Made by a program: the position numbers and the translations under genes. A DNA stretch of 64,000 bases from DATARH01 sp036268075. GTDB lineage: Bacteria; Pseudomonadota; Alphaproteobacteria; ATCC43930; CGMCC-115725. Below, one piece after another: positions 35,933 to 44,297 of this stretch; the stretch's first letter is position 1, and every line of letters begins with the position of its first letter. The notes below the pieces were generated by a model. That model saw only the letters and a list, made by a program, of their open reading frames with translations, was not told where the DNA came from and did not search any database. The stretch spans positions 62,001-126,000 of the forward strand of contig DATAUV010000001.1 in assembly GCA_036268075.1 (NCBI GenBank), in the 5' to 3' direction.

Positions 35933-37261
35933 ATGGGCGACTTCTGGCACAGCATTCCGGCGCGGGACTGGATCGACCGGCTGGGGGCGACGCTGGGGGC
36001 GCGGGAGACGCTCCTGCTGCTGGCGATGCAGGTCGCGGCGATCGTCGCGGCGCTGGGGCTGTGCTGGGTGATCCGGCTGCTGACGCGGCCGTGGACGCGG
36101 TCTCTCGTCGAGACGATCGAGCGGCGGTTCCCGGGATGGAACTTTGCCGTCGCGATCCACCGCGACGCGCCGCTCGTCTATGCCTGGCTGCTGCTGGCGA
36201 TCGCGAACCGGGCGGCGGCGGGGTTCGGGTACGACTGGCGGCTGGTGCAGGTCGCCGCCGACATCGCGGCGCTGTGGCTGGTCTTGCGCATCTCGACGCT
36301 GGTGCTGCGCGACGCGCTGATGGGGCGGGCCGTCGCGACCGTGGCGTGGGCGATCTTCGCGCTCGACCTGCTCGGCCTGTTGCAGCCGACGGAAACGGCA
36401 CTCGACGCGCTGGCGATCACGATCGGCACGCTGCGCCTGTCGGTGCTGCTGGTGGCGAAGGCGGCGATCGTCGTCGCGATCCTCCTCTGGGCGGCGTCGG
36501 TGCTGACGCGGGTGCTCAACGCGCGGCTCAGGCACGTCGCGGGGCTCAGCCCGTCGATCCAGGCGCTGACGGCAAATCTCATCCGGATTGTGCTGATCGT
36601 CGTCGCGGTGGTGATCGGGCTCAACACGGTCGGCATCGACCTGACCGCGTTCACCGTGTTCAGCGGCGCGATCGGCGTCGGCGTCGGGTTCGGCCTCCAG
36701 AAGATCGTGTCGAACTTTATCAGCGGGATCATCCTGTTGATGGAGCGGTCGATCAAGCCGGGCGACGTGATCGAGGTCGGCAACACGTTCGGCCATGTCG
36801 TGTCGCTGAGCGCGCGCTATGCCTCGGTGCTCGGGCGCGACGGCAAGGAGTATCTGATCCCGAACGAAAACCTGATCACCAACCAGGTCATCAACTGGTC
36901 GTATTCGAGCCCGCTGGTGCGGATCGACACGCCGTTCGGCGTCGCCTATGCGAGCAATCTGCGCGATGTGCGGGCGCTGGCGGTCGAGGCGTGCCTGCGC
37001 GTCGCCCGCGTGCTCGCCGACCCGAAGCCCGTCTGCCACATCACCGGGTTCGGCGACAGCTCGGTCAACCTCGTGCTGCGGTTCTGGATCGACGATCCGG
37101 TGCGCGGGGTCACCAACGTCAAGGGCGAGGTCTACCTCGCGCTGTGGGAGAGCTTTCGCGACAACGAGATCGAATTGCCGTTCCCGCAGCGCGAAATCCA
37201 CATCCGCCAATCACAACCGGACCCGCCGCAGCCGCAGCGTGTTGCCAACGACGAGCAGTGA
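35933..37261 (+). CDS. Mechanosensitive ion channel, MscS family
   Basis: 442 residues. Several N-terminal membrane helices, then the MscS pore helix and beta domain: GVGVGFGLQKIVSNFISGIILLMERSIKPGDVIEVG, ARYASVLGRDGKEYLIPNENLITNQVINWSYSS. It releases solutes on hypo-osmotic shock. The typical C-terminal ELPFPQREIHIR is followed by an extra tail (QSQPDPPQPQRVANDEQ). That tail is read through the antisense of a displaced copper-ATPase tail (37211-37261), so the C-terminus has been changed by the rearrangement next door. Confidence 0.9.
   Translation: MGDFWHSIPARDWIDRLGATLGARETLLLLAMQVAAIVAALGLCWVIRLLTRPWTRSLVETIERRFPGWNFAVAIHRDAPLVYAWLLLAIANRAAAGFGYDWRLVQVAADIAALWLVLRISTLVLRDALMGRAVATVAWAIFALDLLGLLQPTETALDALAITIGTLRLSVLLVAKAAIVVAILLWAASVLTRVLNARLRHVAGLSPSIQALTANLIRIVLIVVAVVIGLNTVGIDLTAFTVFSGAIGVGVGFGLQKIVSNFISGIILLMERSIKPGDVIEVGNTFGHVVSLSARYASVLGRDGKEYLIPNENLITNQVINWSYSSPLVRIDTPFGVAYASNLRDVRALAVEACLRVARVLADPKPVCHITGFGDSSVNLVLRFWIDDPVRGVTNVKGEVYLALWESFRDNEIELPFPQREIHIRQSQPDPPQPQRVANDEQ
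37211..37261 (-). pseudogene. Displaced last 17 codons (incl. stop) of a CopA-type ATPase gene
   Basis: On the minus strand this reads SLLVVGNTLRLRRVRL-stop. The real copper ATPase at 38814 ends SVLVVGNALRLRRIRL-stop. The two DNA segments (37213-37261 and 38816-38864) match at 41 of 49 positions. The differences mostly fall at third codon positions or give conservative changes, as expected of two genuine coding copies. It overlaps the 3' end of mscS. Confidence 0.8.
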
Positions 37262-37532
37262 ATTTGGACGCTACCCGGCAGAGGCTTCGCGGCGGGCGAT
37301 GTCGATCCATTCTCGCTCACGCCGGCGGTAGTGGGTCGCCAAGCGGCGCGAGCTCGTCGAACAGCACTTTCGCGCCAGTGTAGGCGGGGCTTCGCCGCGG
37401 ATTACGCAATGAGAACATGCGGATGGAGTTTTCGCTCAATGGGACTTGACTGGGTGGGGATGGAGATATATCGACTTTACCTGAGTTTATCATTTTCTCG
37501 GTAAACTCGATAAATTCGGTAAAGATCGATTT

Positions 37533-38717
37533 ATGGACGCAGTACAAAACCCATTTGCGCCCGGGGCTGGGAGCCCGCCGCCTGAATTGGCGGGGCGCGA
37601 AGTTGTCCTTGAACAGGCTAGGGTCGCCGTAGCTCGCATTCGTCAAGGCAATCCGGCGAAAAGTCTTATCCTTGTTGGTCTTCGAGGTGTCGGAAAAACT
37701 GTTCTGTTGGTGCGCATTCGTGAAATGGCGGAGCAGGCCGGCTATAAAGCGGTGATCGTCGAGGCCCATGAAGGCAAGCGGATGGCGGAGCTTCTCGTCC
37801 CTAGCCTTCGACAAATTCTGTTGCAACTAGATACAATGGCCAGCGCAAAAGAAAAGGCTCGACGAGCACTTAGGGTTCTAAAGAGCTTTGTTGGAGCCTT
37901 GCGATTGTCGATTGGCGAAATAAACCTTGAACTCGGCATTGACCCTGAAGCAGGGACGGGCGACAGCGGGGATCTAGAGGCAGATCTCGCGGAACTGTTT
38001 GTTGCTGTCGGCGAAGCCGCCAGGGCCGCCAATACTGCAGTCTCTTTATGTATTGACGAATTACAGTATCTTAATGAGAAGGAATTTAGCGCTCTAATAA
38101 TGGCAATTCATAGAACGAACCAACTTAAATTACCTATTGTTTTAGTGGGGGCAGGACTTCCACAAATTTTAGGATTGGCTGGCGCATCGAAATCTTATTC
38201 AGAACGATTATTTGACTTTCCGCGTGTCGGCGCTTTGAGCGAAGACGACGCTAAGGCCGCATTGCGAGTACCCCTTGAACCAATGCGGGTACGATTTACC
38301 GCGCAAGCACTTAATGAACTTCTTAGAGTGACCGAGTGTTACCCCTATTTTTTGCAGCAATGGGGGCATGAGTCGTGGAATCTTGCAGAGGTGTCTCCGA
38401 TAACTGAGGAAATTGTACGGAAAGCTACCACCCATGCGATTGCATCATTAGATGACAATTTCTTTCGTGTGAGATTCGACAGATGCACTCCGTCCGAAAA
38501 ACGATATCTCCGTGCTCTCGCGGATTTCGGCTCCACCCCGCAACGCTCAGGTGACATCGCCGACCGATTAGGGGTAAAGACTACTACTGTCGGGCCCATC
38601 CGGTCGAAGCTAATTATCAAAGGTATGATCTACTCCCCGCAACATGGTGATACAGCATTTACTGTCCCAATGTTTGATGCGTATATGCGCCGGGCGATGC
38701 CCGACGGTACTTGGTAG
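37533..38717 (+). CDS. AAA ATPase with C-terminal winged-helix region, in an AT-rich insertion
   Basis: 394 residues. N-terminal lid-type sequence NPFAP...PPELAGREVVLEQA, Walker A GLRGVGKT (residues 49-56), Walker B-like SLCIDELQYLNEKEF and a sensor region VLVGAGLPQI. The C-terminal part, RYLRALADFGSTPQRSGDIADRLGVKTTTVGPIRSKLI, looks like a winged helix. This layout resembles STAND/Orc1-Cdc6-like ATPases; the role is unknown. Codon use is clearly more AT-rich than in all neighbours (many tta, aat, att), and the gene sits alone between mscS and the copper ATPase, which indicates horizontal gain. Upstream are tandem tcggta/aa blocks (about 37497-37525). Confidence 0.8.
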   Translation: MDAVQNPFAPGAGSPPPELAGREVVLEQARVAVARIRQGNPAKSLILVGLRGVGKTVLLVRIREMAEQAGYKAVIVEAHEGKRMAELLVPSLRQILLQLDTMASAKEKARRALRVLKSFVGALRLSIGEINLELGIDPEAGTGDSGDLEADLAELFVAVGEAARAANTAVSLCIDELQYLNEKEFSALIMAIHRTNQLKLPIVLVGAGLPQILGLAGASKSYSERLFDFPRVGALSEDDAKAALRVPLEPMRVRFTAQALNELLRVTECYPYFLQQWGHESWNLAEVSPITEEIVRKATTHAIASLDDNFFRVRFDRCTPSEKRYLRALADFGSTPQRSGDIADRLGVKTTTVGPIRSKLIIKGMIYSPQHGDTAFTVPMFDAYMRRAMPDGTW

Positions 38718-38813
38718 CGTCTTGGCCCGACGAGTTGGCGGTCATTAGCTCCACATGGGACCTTGTGGTGTGGACGCGTCTCTTCATCGCTGGTCGCTCA
38801 AGTAAATGATCCC

Positions 38814-40970
38814 CTACAACCGGATTCGCCGCAGCCGCAGCGCGTTGCCGACCACCAGGACTGAGCTGGCGCTCATCGCGGCGCTGGCGATCATCGGGCT
38901 GAGGAGGCCGGCGGCGGCGACGGGCACGGCGAGCGCGTTGAAGACGAAGGCGAAAAAGAGGTTCTGGCGGATGTTGCGCAAAGTCGCCCGGCCGAGGCGG
39001 CGGGCGCGGACGATGCCGGCGAGGTCGCCCCGGAGGAGGGTGACGGCGGCGCTTTCCATCGCAATGTCGGCGCCGGTGCCCATCGCGATGCCGATGTTCG
39101 CCTGGGTCAACGCCGGCGCGTCGTTGATGCCGTCGCCGGCCATCGCGACGGTTCGACCGTCGGACTGGAGACGCTTTACGGCGGCGGCCTTCTGATCGGG
39201 CAGGGTCTCGGCGAGGATCTCGGTGATGCCGAGCGGTGCGGCGACAGCCTCGGCGGCGGCGCGGCTGTCGCCGGTCAGCATGACGATGCGCATTCCGTCG
39301 GCGCGCAAGGCGGCGAGCGCGGCGGCGGCGCTGTGCTTGACCGGGTCGGCGACAGTGATCGTGCCGGCGGGCTTGCCGTCGACCGCGACGACAATCCCCT
39401 GCCCTTCTGCCCGGATGCCGAGTTCGGCGAAGAGGGCGGGATTGCCGATCGCGACGCGCTTTCCATCCACGGTGCCGGCGACGCCCTTGCCGGGGATCGA
39501 GACGAAATCGGCGACCGGCGACGGTTGCAGGCCGCGCGCCTCGGCGGCCGTGACGATCACGGCGGAGAGCGGGTGGGCGCTGCCGCGCTCGACGCTGGCG
39601 GCGAGGCGGAGGGGCTCGTCGGCGATCTCGCCGGTCAGGCGCGGGCGGCCTTCGGTCAAGGTGCCGGTCTTGTCGACGACGAGCGTGTCGGCCCGTTCGA
39701 TCGCCTCCAGCGCGGCGGCGTTGCGGATGAGCACACCGGCGCGGGCGCCGCGCCCGGTGCCGACCATGATCGACATCGGCGTCGCCAGGCCGAGCGCGCA
39801 GGGGCAGGCGATCAGCAGCACCGAGACGGCGTTGACCAGCCCGGCTGTGGGCATGCCGTGGACGGTCCAGGCGATAAAGGTCGCGAGCGCGACCAGCGCG
39901 ACCACCGGCACGAACCAGCCGGCGACGCGGTCGACGAGGCGCTGGACCGGCGCGCGCGAGCGCTGCGCCTCGGCGACCATGCGGACGATCCGGGCGAGCA
40001 CCGTGTCGTCGCCGACCCGCTCGGCCCGCATCACAAAGCTGCCGTCGGCGTTGAGGGTCGCGCCGGTGACGCGGTCGCCCGGCGCCTTTTGCACCGGCAA
40101 CGCCTCGCCGGTCAGCATCGCCTCATCGACCGCGCCCGTGCCGTCTAGCACGATGCCGTCGACCGGCACCTGGTCGCCGGGCCGCACGCGAAGCCGGTCG
40201 CCGAGGCGGATGCGGTCGAGCGGCACCTCCATCTCGGCGCCGTCGTCGCGGACGACCCGGGCCTGCTTCGGCGCTAGGTCGAGGAGGGCGCGGATCGCCC
40301 CGCCGGTCGCCGCGCGGGCGCGCAGTTCAAGGGTCTGGCCGAGCAGGACGAGCGTCACGATGACGGCGGCGGGCTCGAAATAGAGGTCGTGCCCGCCAAA
40401 CAGCGCGGCGGCGACGCTGTAGCCGTAGGCGATGCCGGTGCCGAGCGCGATCAGCGAGAACATGTTGAGGTGCCGGCTCTTCACCGAATCCCAGCCGCGG
40501 CGGAAGAACGGCGCCCCGCCCCACAGCACGGCGAGGCTGGCGAGGACGAATTGCGCCCACACCGCGACCTGGCCGCCGAACCCGGCGAAGTGCTCGCCCA
40601 TCGCGAGGAGGACCAGCGGCGCCGACAGCGCGAGGCAGGCCCAGAAGCGCAACGTCATCTCGCGCAGTTCGGGGTTGGCGCCGGCGCCGGCGGTCGGCAC
40701 CAGCGGCTCCAGCGCCATGCCGCATAAGGGGCACGGGCCGGGCTCGTCGCGCTCGATTTCGGGGTGCATCGGGCAGGTCCACTTGCCCGATTCGGATTGC
40801 GCCGACGGCGCCGGCGCCAGAAAGCGCCGGGGGTCGGCGATAAAGCGCTCGCGGCAGCGGGGGCCGCAGAAGAAGTGGTTGCGGCCCTCATGCTCGGCGT
40901 GATGGCGCGCGGCGGCAGGGTCGACGGTCATGCCGCAGACGGGGTCGAGAACGGTTTCCTTGACGCTCAT
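38814..40970 (-). CDS. copA: Copper-translocating P-type ATPase
   Basis: 718 residues. An N-terminal YHS-type domain (VLDPVCGMTVDPA, HFFCGPRCRERF) and a heavy-metal-binding motif (WTCPMHPEI...PGPCPLCGMALEP) replace the usual CxxC domains. The P1B core follows: membrane motif CPCALG, phosphorylation site DKTGTLTEG, the HPLS motif, and GDGINDAPAL. It exports Cu(I) from the cytoplasm. It is transcribed divergently from a CueR-like MerR gene through a promoter with a 15-base palindrome. Its 3' end has a second, displaced copy at 37211-37261. Confidence 0.95.
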   Translation of the reverse strand: MSVKETVLDPVCGMTVDPAAARHHAEHEGRNHFFCGPRCRERFIADPRRFLAPAPSAQSESGKWTCPMHPEIERDEPGPCPLCGMALEPLVPTAGAGANPELREMTLRFWACLALSAPLVLLAMGEHFAGFGGQVAVWAQFVLASLAVLWGGAPFFRRGWDSVKSRHLNMFSLIALGTGIAYGYSVAAALFGGHDLYFEPAAVIVTLVLLGQTLELRARAATGGAIRALLDLAPKQARVVRDDGAEMEVPLDRIRLGDRLRVRPGDQVPVDGIVLDGTGAVDEAMLTGEALPVQKAPGDRVTGATLNADGSFVMRAERVGDDTVLARIVRMVAEAQRSRAPVQRLVDRVAGWFVPVVALVALATFIAWTVHGMPTAGLVNAVSVLLIACPCALGLATPMSIMVGTGRGARAGVLIRNAAALEAIERADTLVVDKTGTLTEGRPRLTGEIADEPLRLAASVERGSAHPLSAVIVTAAEARGLQPSPVADFVSIPGKGVAGTVDGKRVAIGNPALFAELGIRAEGQGIVVAVDGKPAGTITVADPVKHSAAAALAALRADGMRIVMLTGDSRAAAEAVAAPLGITEILAETLPDQKAAAVKRLQSDGRTVAMAGDGINDAPALTQANIGIAMGTGADIAMESAAVTLLRGDLAGIVRARRLGRATLRNIRQNLFFAFVFNALAVPVAAAGLLSPMIASAAMSASSVLVVGNALRLRRIRL

Positions 40971-40986
40971 AACCGCAGCCTACAGT

Positions 40987-41001
40987 CTGTAGTGACTACA
41001 G
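40987..41001. promoter_or_regulatory. MerR-family operator in the copA promoter
   Basis: CTGTAGTGACTACAG on the plus strand is a perfect 7-1-7 palindrome. On the minus strand it lies inside a promoter TTGTAT, a 19-base spacer, TAGGCT. The overlong 19-base spacer is the mark of promoters that MerR/CueR proteins activate by DNA distortion. Confidence 0.75.
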
Positions 41002-41027
41002 ATACAAGCGCCAAATGCGGGGCCGGG

Positions 41028-41444
41028 ATGGATATCGCGATCGGCGAGTTGTCGCGCCGCACCCACTGCAACATCGAGACGATCCGCTATTACGAACGGA
41101 TCGGGCTGTTGCCGCGGGCGGACCGGCAGGGCGGACGGTTTCGCCGCTACGGTGCGGGCGATGTCGGCCGGCTGAGATTTGTCCGGCGGGCGCGGCAGCT
41201 CGGGTTTTCGCTGGAGGACGTACGGGCGCTCTTGCGGCTCGCGGCGAGCGACGGCGAAGCGGTGCGGGCCGAGGCGCGCAGCGTTTTTTCCGCCCATGTC
41301 GCCGAAATACGCGCCAAGATCGCCGATCTGCAATCGATGGAGCGGGTGTTGACCGAGGCGATCGGCGAATGCGCGGCCGGCAGGCACCCGAAATGCCCGC
41401 TGATCGAGGTGCTCTCGGGCGAGGTGGAGCCGGACACCAAATGA
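41028..41444 (+). CDS. MerR-family metal-responsive regulator, CueR-like
   Basis: 138 residues from the ATG at 41028. N-terminal winged helix (MDIAIGELSRRTHCNIETIRYYERIGLLP, then FRRYGAGDVGRLRFVRRARQLGFSLEDVRALL). The C-terminal loop has Cys115 and Cys123 in ECAAGRHPKC, the same C-x7-C spacing as the Cu(I)-binding loop of CueR. It probably activates copA in response to copper. Its stop overlaps the ATG of the MFS gene. Confidence 0.85.
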   Translation: MDIAIGELSRRTHCNIETIRYYERIGLLPRADRQGGRFRRYGAGDVGRLRFVRRARQLGFSLEDVRALLRLAASDGEAVRAEARSVFSAHVAEIRAKIADLQSMERVLTEAIGECAAGRHPKCPLIEVLSGEVEPDTK

Positions 41445-42667
41445 CCCCTGCCCGCCCGCAAGGTCTCAGCAAACCCGGGGCGATCTATGTGTCCGGGCTG
41501 TTCGCTATGGGCTACACGGATTTCTACATCTTCCTGCTGCCGCTTTACGGCCTGTCGCTGGGGATGAACGCGGGGCAGATCGGGCTATTGGTCGGAGCGC
41601 GGTCGTTTCTCGCGGTGTTCCTGTCGATCCATCTCGGCGTCTTGATGGACCGGTACGGGACGCGGCGGGTGACGCTCATTTGCATCTGGATCGCGATCTC
41701 GCTGGCGCCGGTCTTTCCGCTGATCCCGTGGTTCTGGCCGCTGTTGTTGGTGCAGATCATCAATGGCGGGGCGCTGTCGTTTGCCTGGTCGGGGTCGCAG
41801 ACGCTGATCGCGCAGCTTGCCGAGGGCGAGGCCGAATACATCGGTCGGTTCAGCTTTTTCACCCGGATCGGCACGACGGTGGCGCCGCTGATCGCCGGCG
41901 TCGCGTGGGATTTGGGCGGGGCTTGGCCCGCGTTCATGCTGGCGGCGCTGTGGGGGGTGATCCTGACGGTCGCCCTCATCCGTGCGCCCGAGGCCCCGAC
42001 CCCGCCGCGCGCCGAGCCGCAGGCGCGGGTGCGGCTGCGCGAGCTGCTGCCGCGGTTGTCGGATTACGCCGCGTGCTTTGCGCTGATGGCGATCCCCGCG
42101 GTGGCGACGACGATGGCGATCATCTTTCTGCGCACCGCGACCAACGGCGTGCAGTTTTCGCTCTATGTCGTATACCTCAAGGATAGCGGGTTCACCGGCA
42201 CGGCGATCGGGGTGCTGTTTGCCGCGATCGAGACGGCGAGCGGGATCGGGTCGCTGTTCGCCGGGCGGGCGATGCGGCTCGGCGATCCGTTGAAGACGAT
42301 GCTGAGCGGCACGGTGCTGTCGATCCTTTTGGTCTGCTGCACGCCGTTTCTCGGCGGCGTCTTCGTGCTGCTGTTCGCGGCGCAATTCGCGCGCGGCTGG
42401 TTGCAGGGGGTGGTGCAGCCGATGATGTTCTCGATGCAGGCAAAGGCGGTCGGGCCGTTCCGCCAGGGCTCGATGGTCGGCCTTCGCCAGACGATGAACC
42501 GCATCGCCGCGATCGTGATCCCCCCGGTCATGGGCTGGATCGCCGACGGCTGGGGCGCGACCGACAGCTTTGTGACGCTCGGCGTGTTCCTGTTGATCCT
42601 CTGCGCCCCGATCCGCCGCCTGACCCGCCGCACCGCCCTGGAGGCCGCAGCGGCGGCGGATGATTAG
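41441..42667 (+). CDS. MFS transporter
   Basis: 408 residues, about twelve membrane helices. MFS landmarks: LGVLMDRYGTRRVTLI (loop 2-3 motif), ISLAPVFPLIPWFWPLLLVQIING, and a central charged loop (APEAPTPPRAEPQARVRLREL). It is coupled to merR by an ATGA overlap, so it may be induced with the copper genes, but the substrate is unknown. The last 50 bases have been copied twice downstream as part of the DUF29 triplication. Confidence 0.88.
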   Translation: MTPARPQGLSKPGAIYVSGLFAMGYTDFYIFLLPLYGLSLGMNAGQIGLLVGARSFLAVFLSIHLGVLMDRYGTRRVTLICIWIAISLAPVFPLIPWFWPLLLVQIINGGALSFAWSGSQTLIAQLAEGEAEYIGRFSFFTRIGTTVAPLIAGVAWDLGGAWPAFMLAALWGVILTVALIRAPEAPTPPRAEPQARVRLRELLPRLSDYAACFALMAIPAVATTMAIIFLRTATNGVQFSLYVVYLKDSGFTGTAIGVLFAAIETASGIGSLFAGRAMRLGDPLKTMLSGTVLSILLVCCTPFLGGVFVLLFAAQFARGWLQGVVQPMMFSMQAKAVGPFRQGSMVGLRQTMNRIAAIVIPPVMGWIADGWGATDSFVTLGVFLLILCAPIRRLTRRTALEAAAAADD

Positions 42668-42683
42668 GTGTATGCTGGCCCCC

Positions 42684-43148
42684 ATGCCCGACGGCCCGCG
42701 CTACGACGACGATTTCTACGCCTGGACCAAGTACCAGGCGAAAGTGCTGCGCGACATGCGGGTCGAGGATAATCGCTTTGACCGCAGCAACCTCGTCGAG
42801 GAGATCGAGTCGTTGGGCAAGGAGCAGCGCGATGCGGTGCGCAGCCAGGTGCGGCGCATTCTCGAGCATTTCCTCAAGCTCGCGTACTCGCCGGCGACGC
42901 AGCCGCGCTACGGCTGGATGAGATCCGTCAACCAGGCGCGCACCCGGTTGCGGGACAAGCTGTCGCCCACGCTGCGCAGAGGCCTGAAAACAAGGCTGTC
43001 CCAGCTATACGACGAAGCGCGCGAAAACGCCGAACTAGCCCTAAGGGAATACGGGGAGGATGCGGCGGCGGTTCGGTTGCCGCCTGTATGCCCTTTCACC
43101 CTCGCGCAAGTCATCGAACGCGGCTGGTATCCCGAGGGCCCAAAATGA
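42684..43148 (+). CDS. DUF29 family protein, copy 1
   Basis: 154 residues from the ATG at 42684. DUF29 features: YDDDFYAWTKYQAKVLRDMR, NLVEEIESLGKEQRDAVRSQVRRILEHFLKL, then the C-terminal CPFTLAQVIERGWYPEGP. It starts 16 bases after the MFS stop. The first ~240 bases are nearly identical to copy 2, while the centre (RTRLRDKLSPTLRRGLKTRL) has diverged. DUF29 is common in cyanobacteria and alphaproteobacteria; function unknown, sometimes linked to mobile or toxin-like contexts. Confidence 0.88.
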   Translation: MPDGPRYDDDFYAWTKYQAKVLRDMRVEDNRFDRSNLVEEIESLGKEQRDAVRSQVRRILEHFLKLAYSPATQPRYGWMRSVNQARTRLRDKLSPTLRRGLKTRLSQLYDEARENAELALREYGEDAAAVRLPPVCPFTLAQVIERGWYPEGPK

Positions 43149-43258
43149 CCTGCGGTTTTGGCGGTTACGACGCCGTGCCGCTCCCGATCCCCGCCTGACT
43201 CGCCGCACCGCCCTGGAGGCCGCAGCGGCGGCGGATGATTAGGTGTATGCTGGCCCCC

Positions 43259-43723
43259 ATGCCCGACGGCCCACGCTACGACGACGATTTCTACGCCTGG
43301 ACCAAGTACCAGGCGAAAGTGCTGCGCGACATGCGGGTCGAGGATAACCGCCTTGACCGCGGCAACCTCGTCGAGGAGATCGAGTCGTTGGGCAAGGAGC
43401 AGCGCGATGCGGTGCGCAGCCAGGTGCGGCGCATTGTCGAGCATTTGCTGAAACTCGCCTATTCGCCGGCGACGCAGCCGCGCCACGGGTGGAGGAAATC
43501 AATCATCGAGGCGCGCGCCCAACTTGGAGACAAACTGTCGCCGAGCTTGCGCCGAGGTCTCCATGGACGATTGCCAATACTGTACGACGAAGCGCGGGAA
43601 ACCGCTGACGAGGCACTCCGCGAATTCGATGAGGATGCGGCGGCGGCTCGGTTGCCGCCTGTATGCCCTTTCACCCTCGCGCAAATCATCGAACGCGGCT
43701 GGTATCCCGAGGGCCCAGAATGA
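43259..43723 (+). CDS. DUF29 family protein, copy 2
   Basis: 154 residues. Same start (PDGPRYDDDFYAWTKYQ) and end (RGWYPEGPE) as copy 1, different centre (EARAQLGDKLSPSLRRGLHG). Its stop overlaps an orphan ATG, the copied start codon of the deacetylase, which now reads only 17 codons (MTCGFGGYDAVPLP) before a stop. Confidence 0.88.
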   Translation: MPDGPRYDDDFYAWTKYQAKVLRDMRVEDNRLDRGNLVEEIESLGKEQRDAVRSQVRRIVEHLLKLAYSPATQPRHGWRKSIIEARAQLGDKLSPSLRRGLHGRLPILYDEARETADEALREFDEDAAAARLPPVCPFTLAQIIERGWYPEGPE

Positions 43724-43832
43724 CCTGCGGTTTTGGCGGTTACGACGCCGTGCCGCCCCCGATCTCCGCCTGACCCGCCGCACCGCCCTGGAGGCCGCAG
43801 CGGCGGCGGATGATTAGGTGTATACTCGCCCC

Positions 43833-44297
43833 ATGCCCGACGGCCCCCGCTACGACGACGATTTCTACGCCTGGACCAAGTACCAGGCGGACGTGCTGCG
43901 GTCCGTGCGGATACGGGACAACCGCTTCGACCGCGAGCACGTCGCGGAGGAGATCGAGGATTTGGGCAAAAGCTATCGCGACGCCGCGCGGAGCCAGGTG
44001 CGGCGCATCCTGGAGCATTTGCTGAAACTGGCCTACTCGCCAGCTACCGATCCGCGAGCCGACTGGATGACATCGATCGCGGAGGCACGAGACTCGCTGA
44101 AAGATCAGCTAACGCCGACATTACGACACGACGTCGAGACGATGCTCGACCGGCTTTATCAAGACGCCCGCCACCGCGCCGAAATCGCGTTGGGTCGCTT
44201 CGGCGAGGTAGCGGCGAAAAGAGCCCTCCCCGCCGCGTGCCCGTATTCTCTCGACGAGATTGTCCAAGATCAATGGTATCCCGAAGGCCCGAAATGA
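43833..44297 (+). CDS. DUF29 family protein, copy 3 (adjacent to the intact deacetylase)
   Basis: 154 residues. The most divergent copy (RSVRIRDNRFDREHVAEEIEDL, RPALPAACPYSLDEIV-type C-terminus). Its TGA overlaps the ATG of the deacetylase gene, the ancestral coupled arrangement. Either this is the founder and the other two are later duplicates of each other, or gene conversion has kept copies 1 and 2 alike. Confidence 0.88.
   Translation: MPDGPRYDDDFYAWTKYQADVLRSVRIRDNRFDREHVAEEIEDLGKSYRDAARSQVRRILEHLLKLAYSPATDPRADWMTSIAEARDSLKDQLTPTLRHDVETMLDRLYQDARHRAEIALGRFGEVAAKRALPAACPYSLDEIVQDQWYPEGPK

Noticed and set aside
37317..37826. A 169-codon minus-strand frame upstream of and overlapping the AAA ATPase gene
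   Set aside because: Most of it is antisense to the ATPase gene. The non-overlapping part (ending FDELAPLGDPLPPA) has no start signal or recognised family; it may be debris of an older gene.
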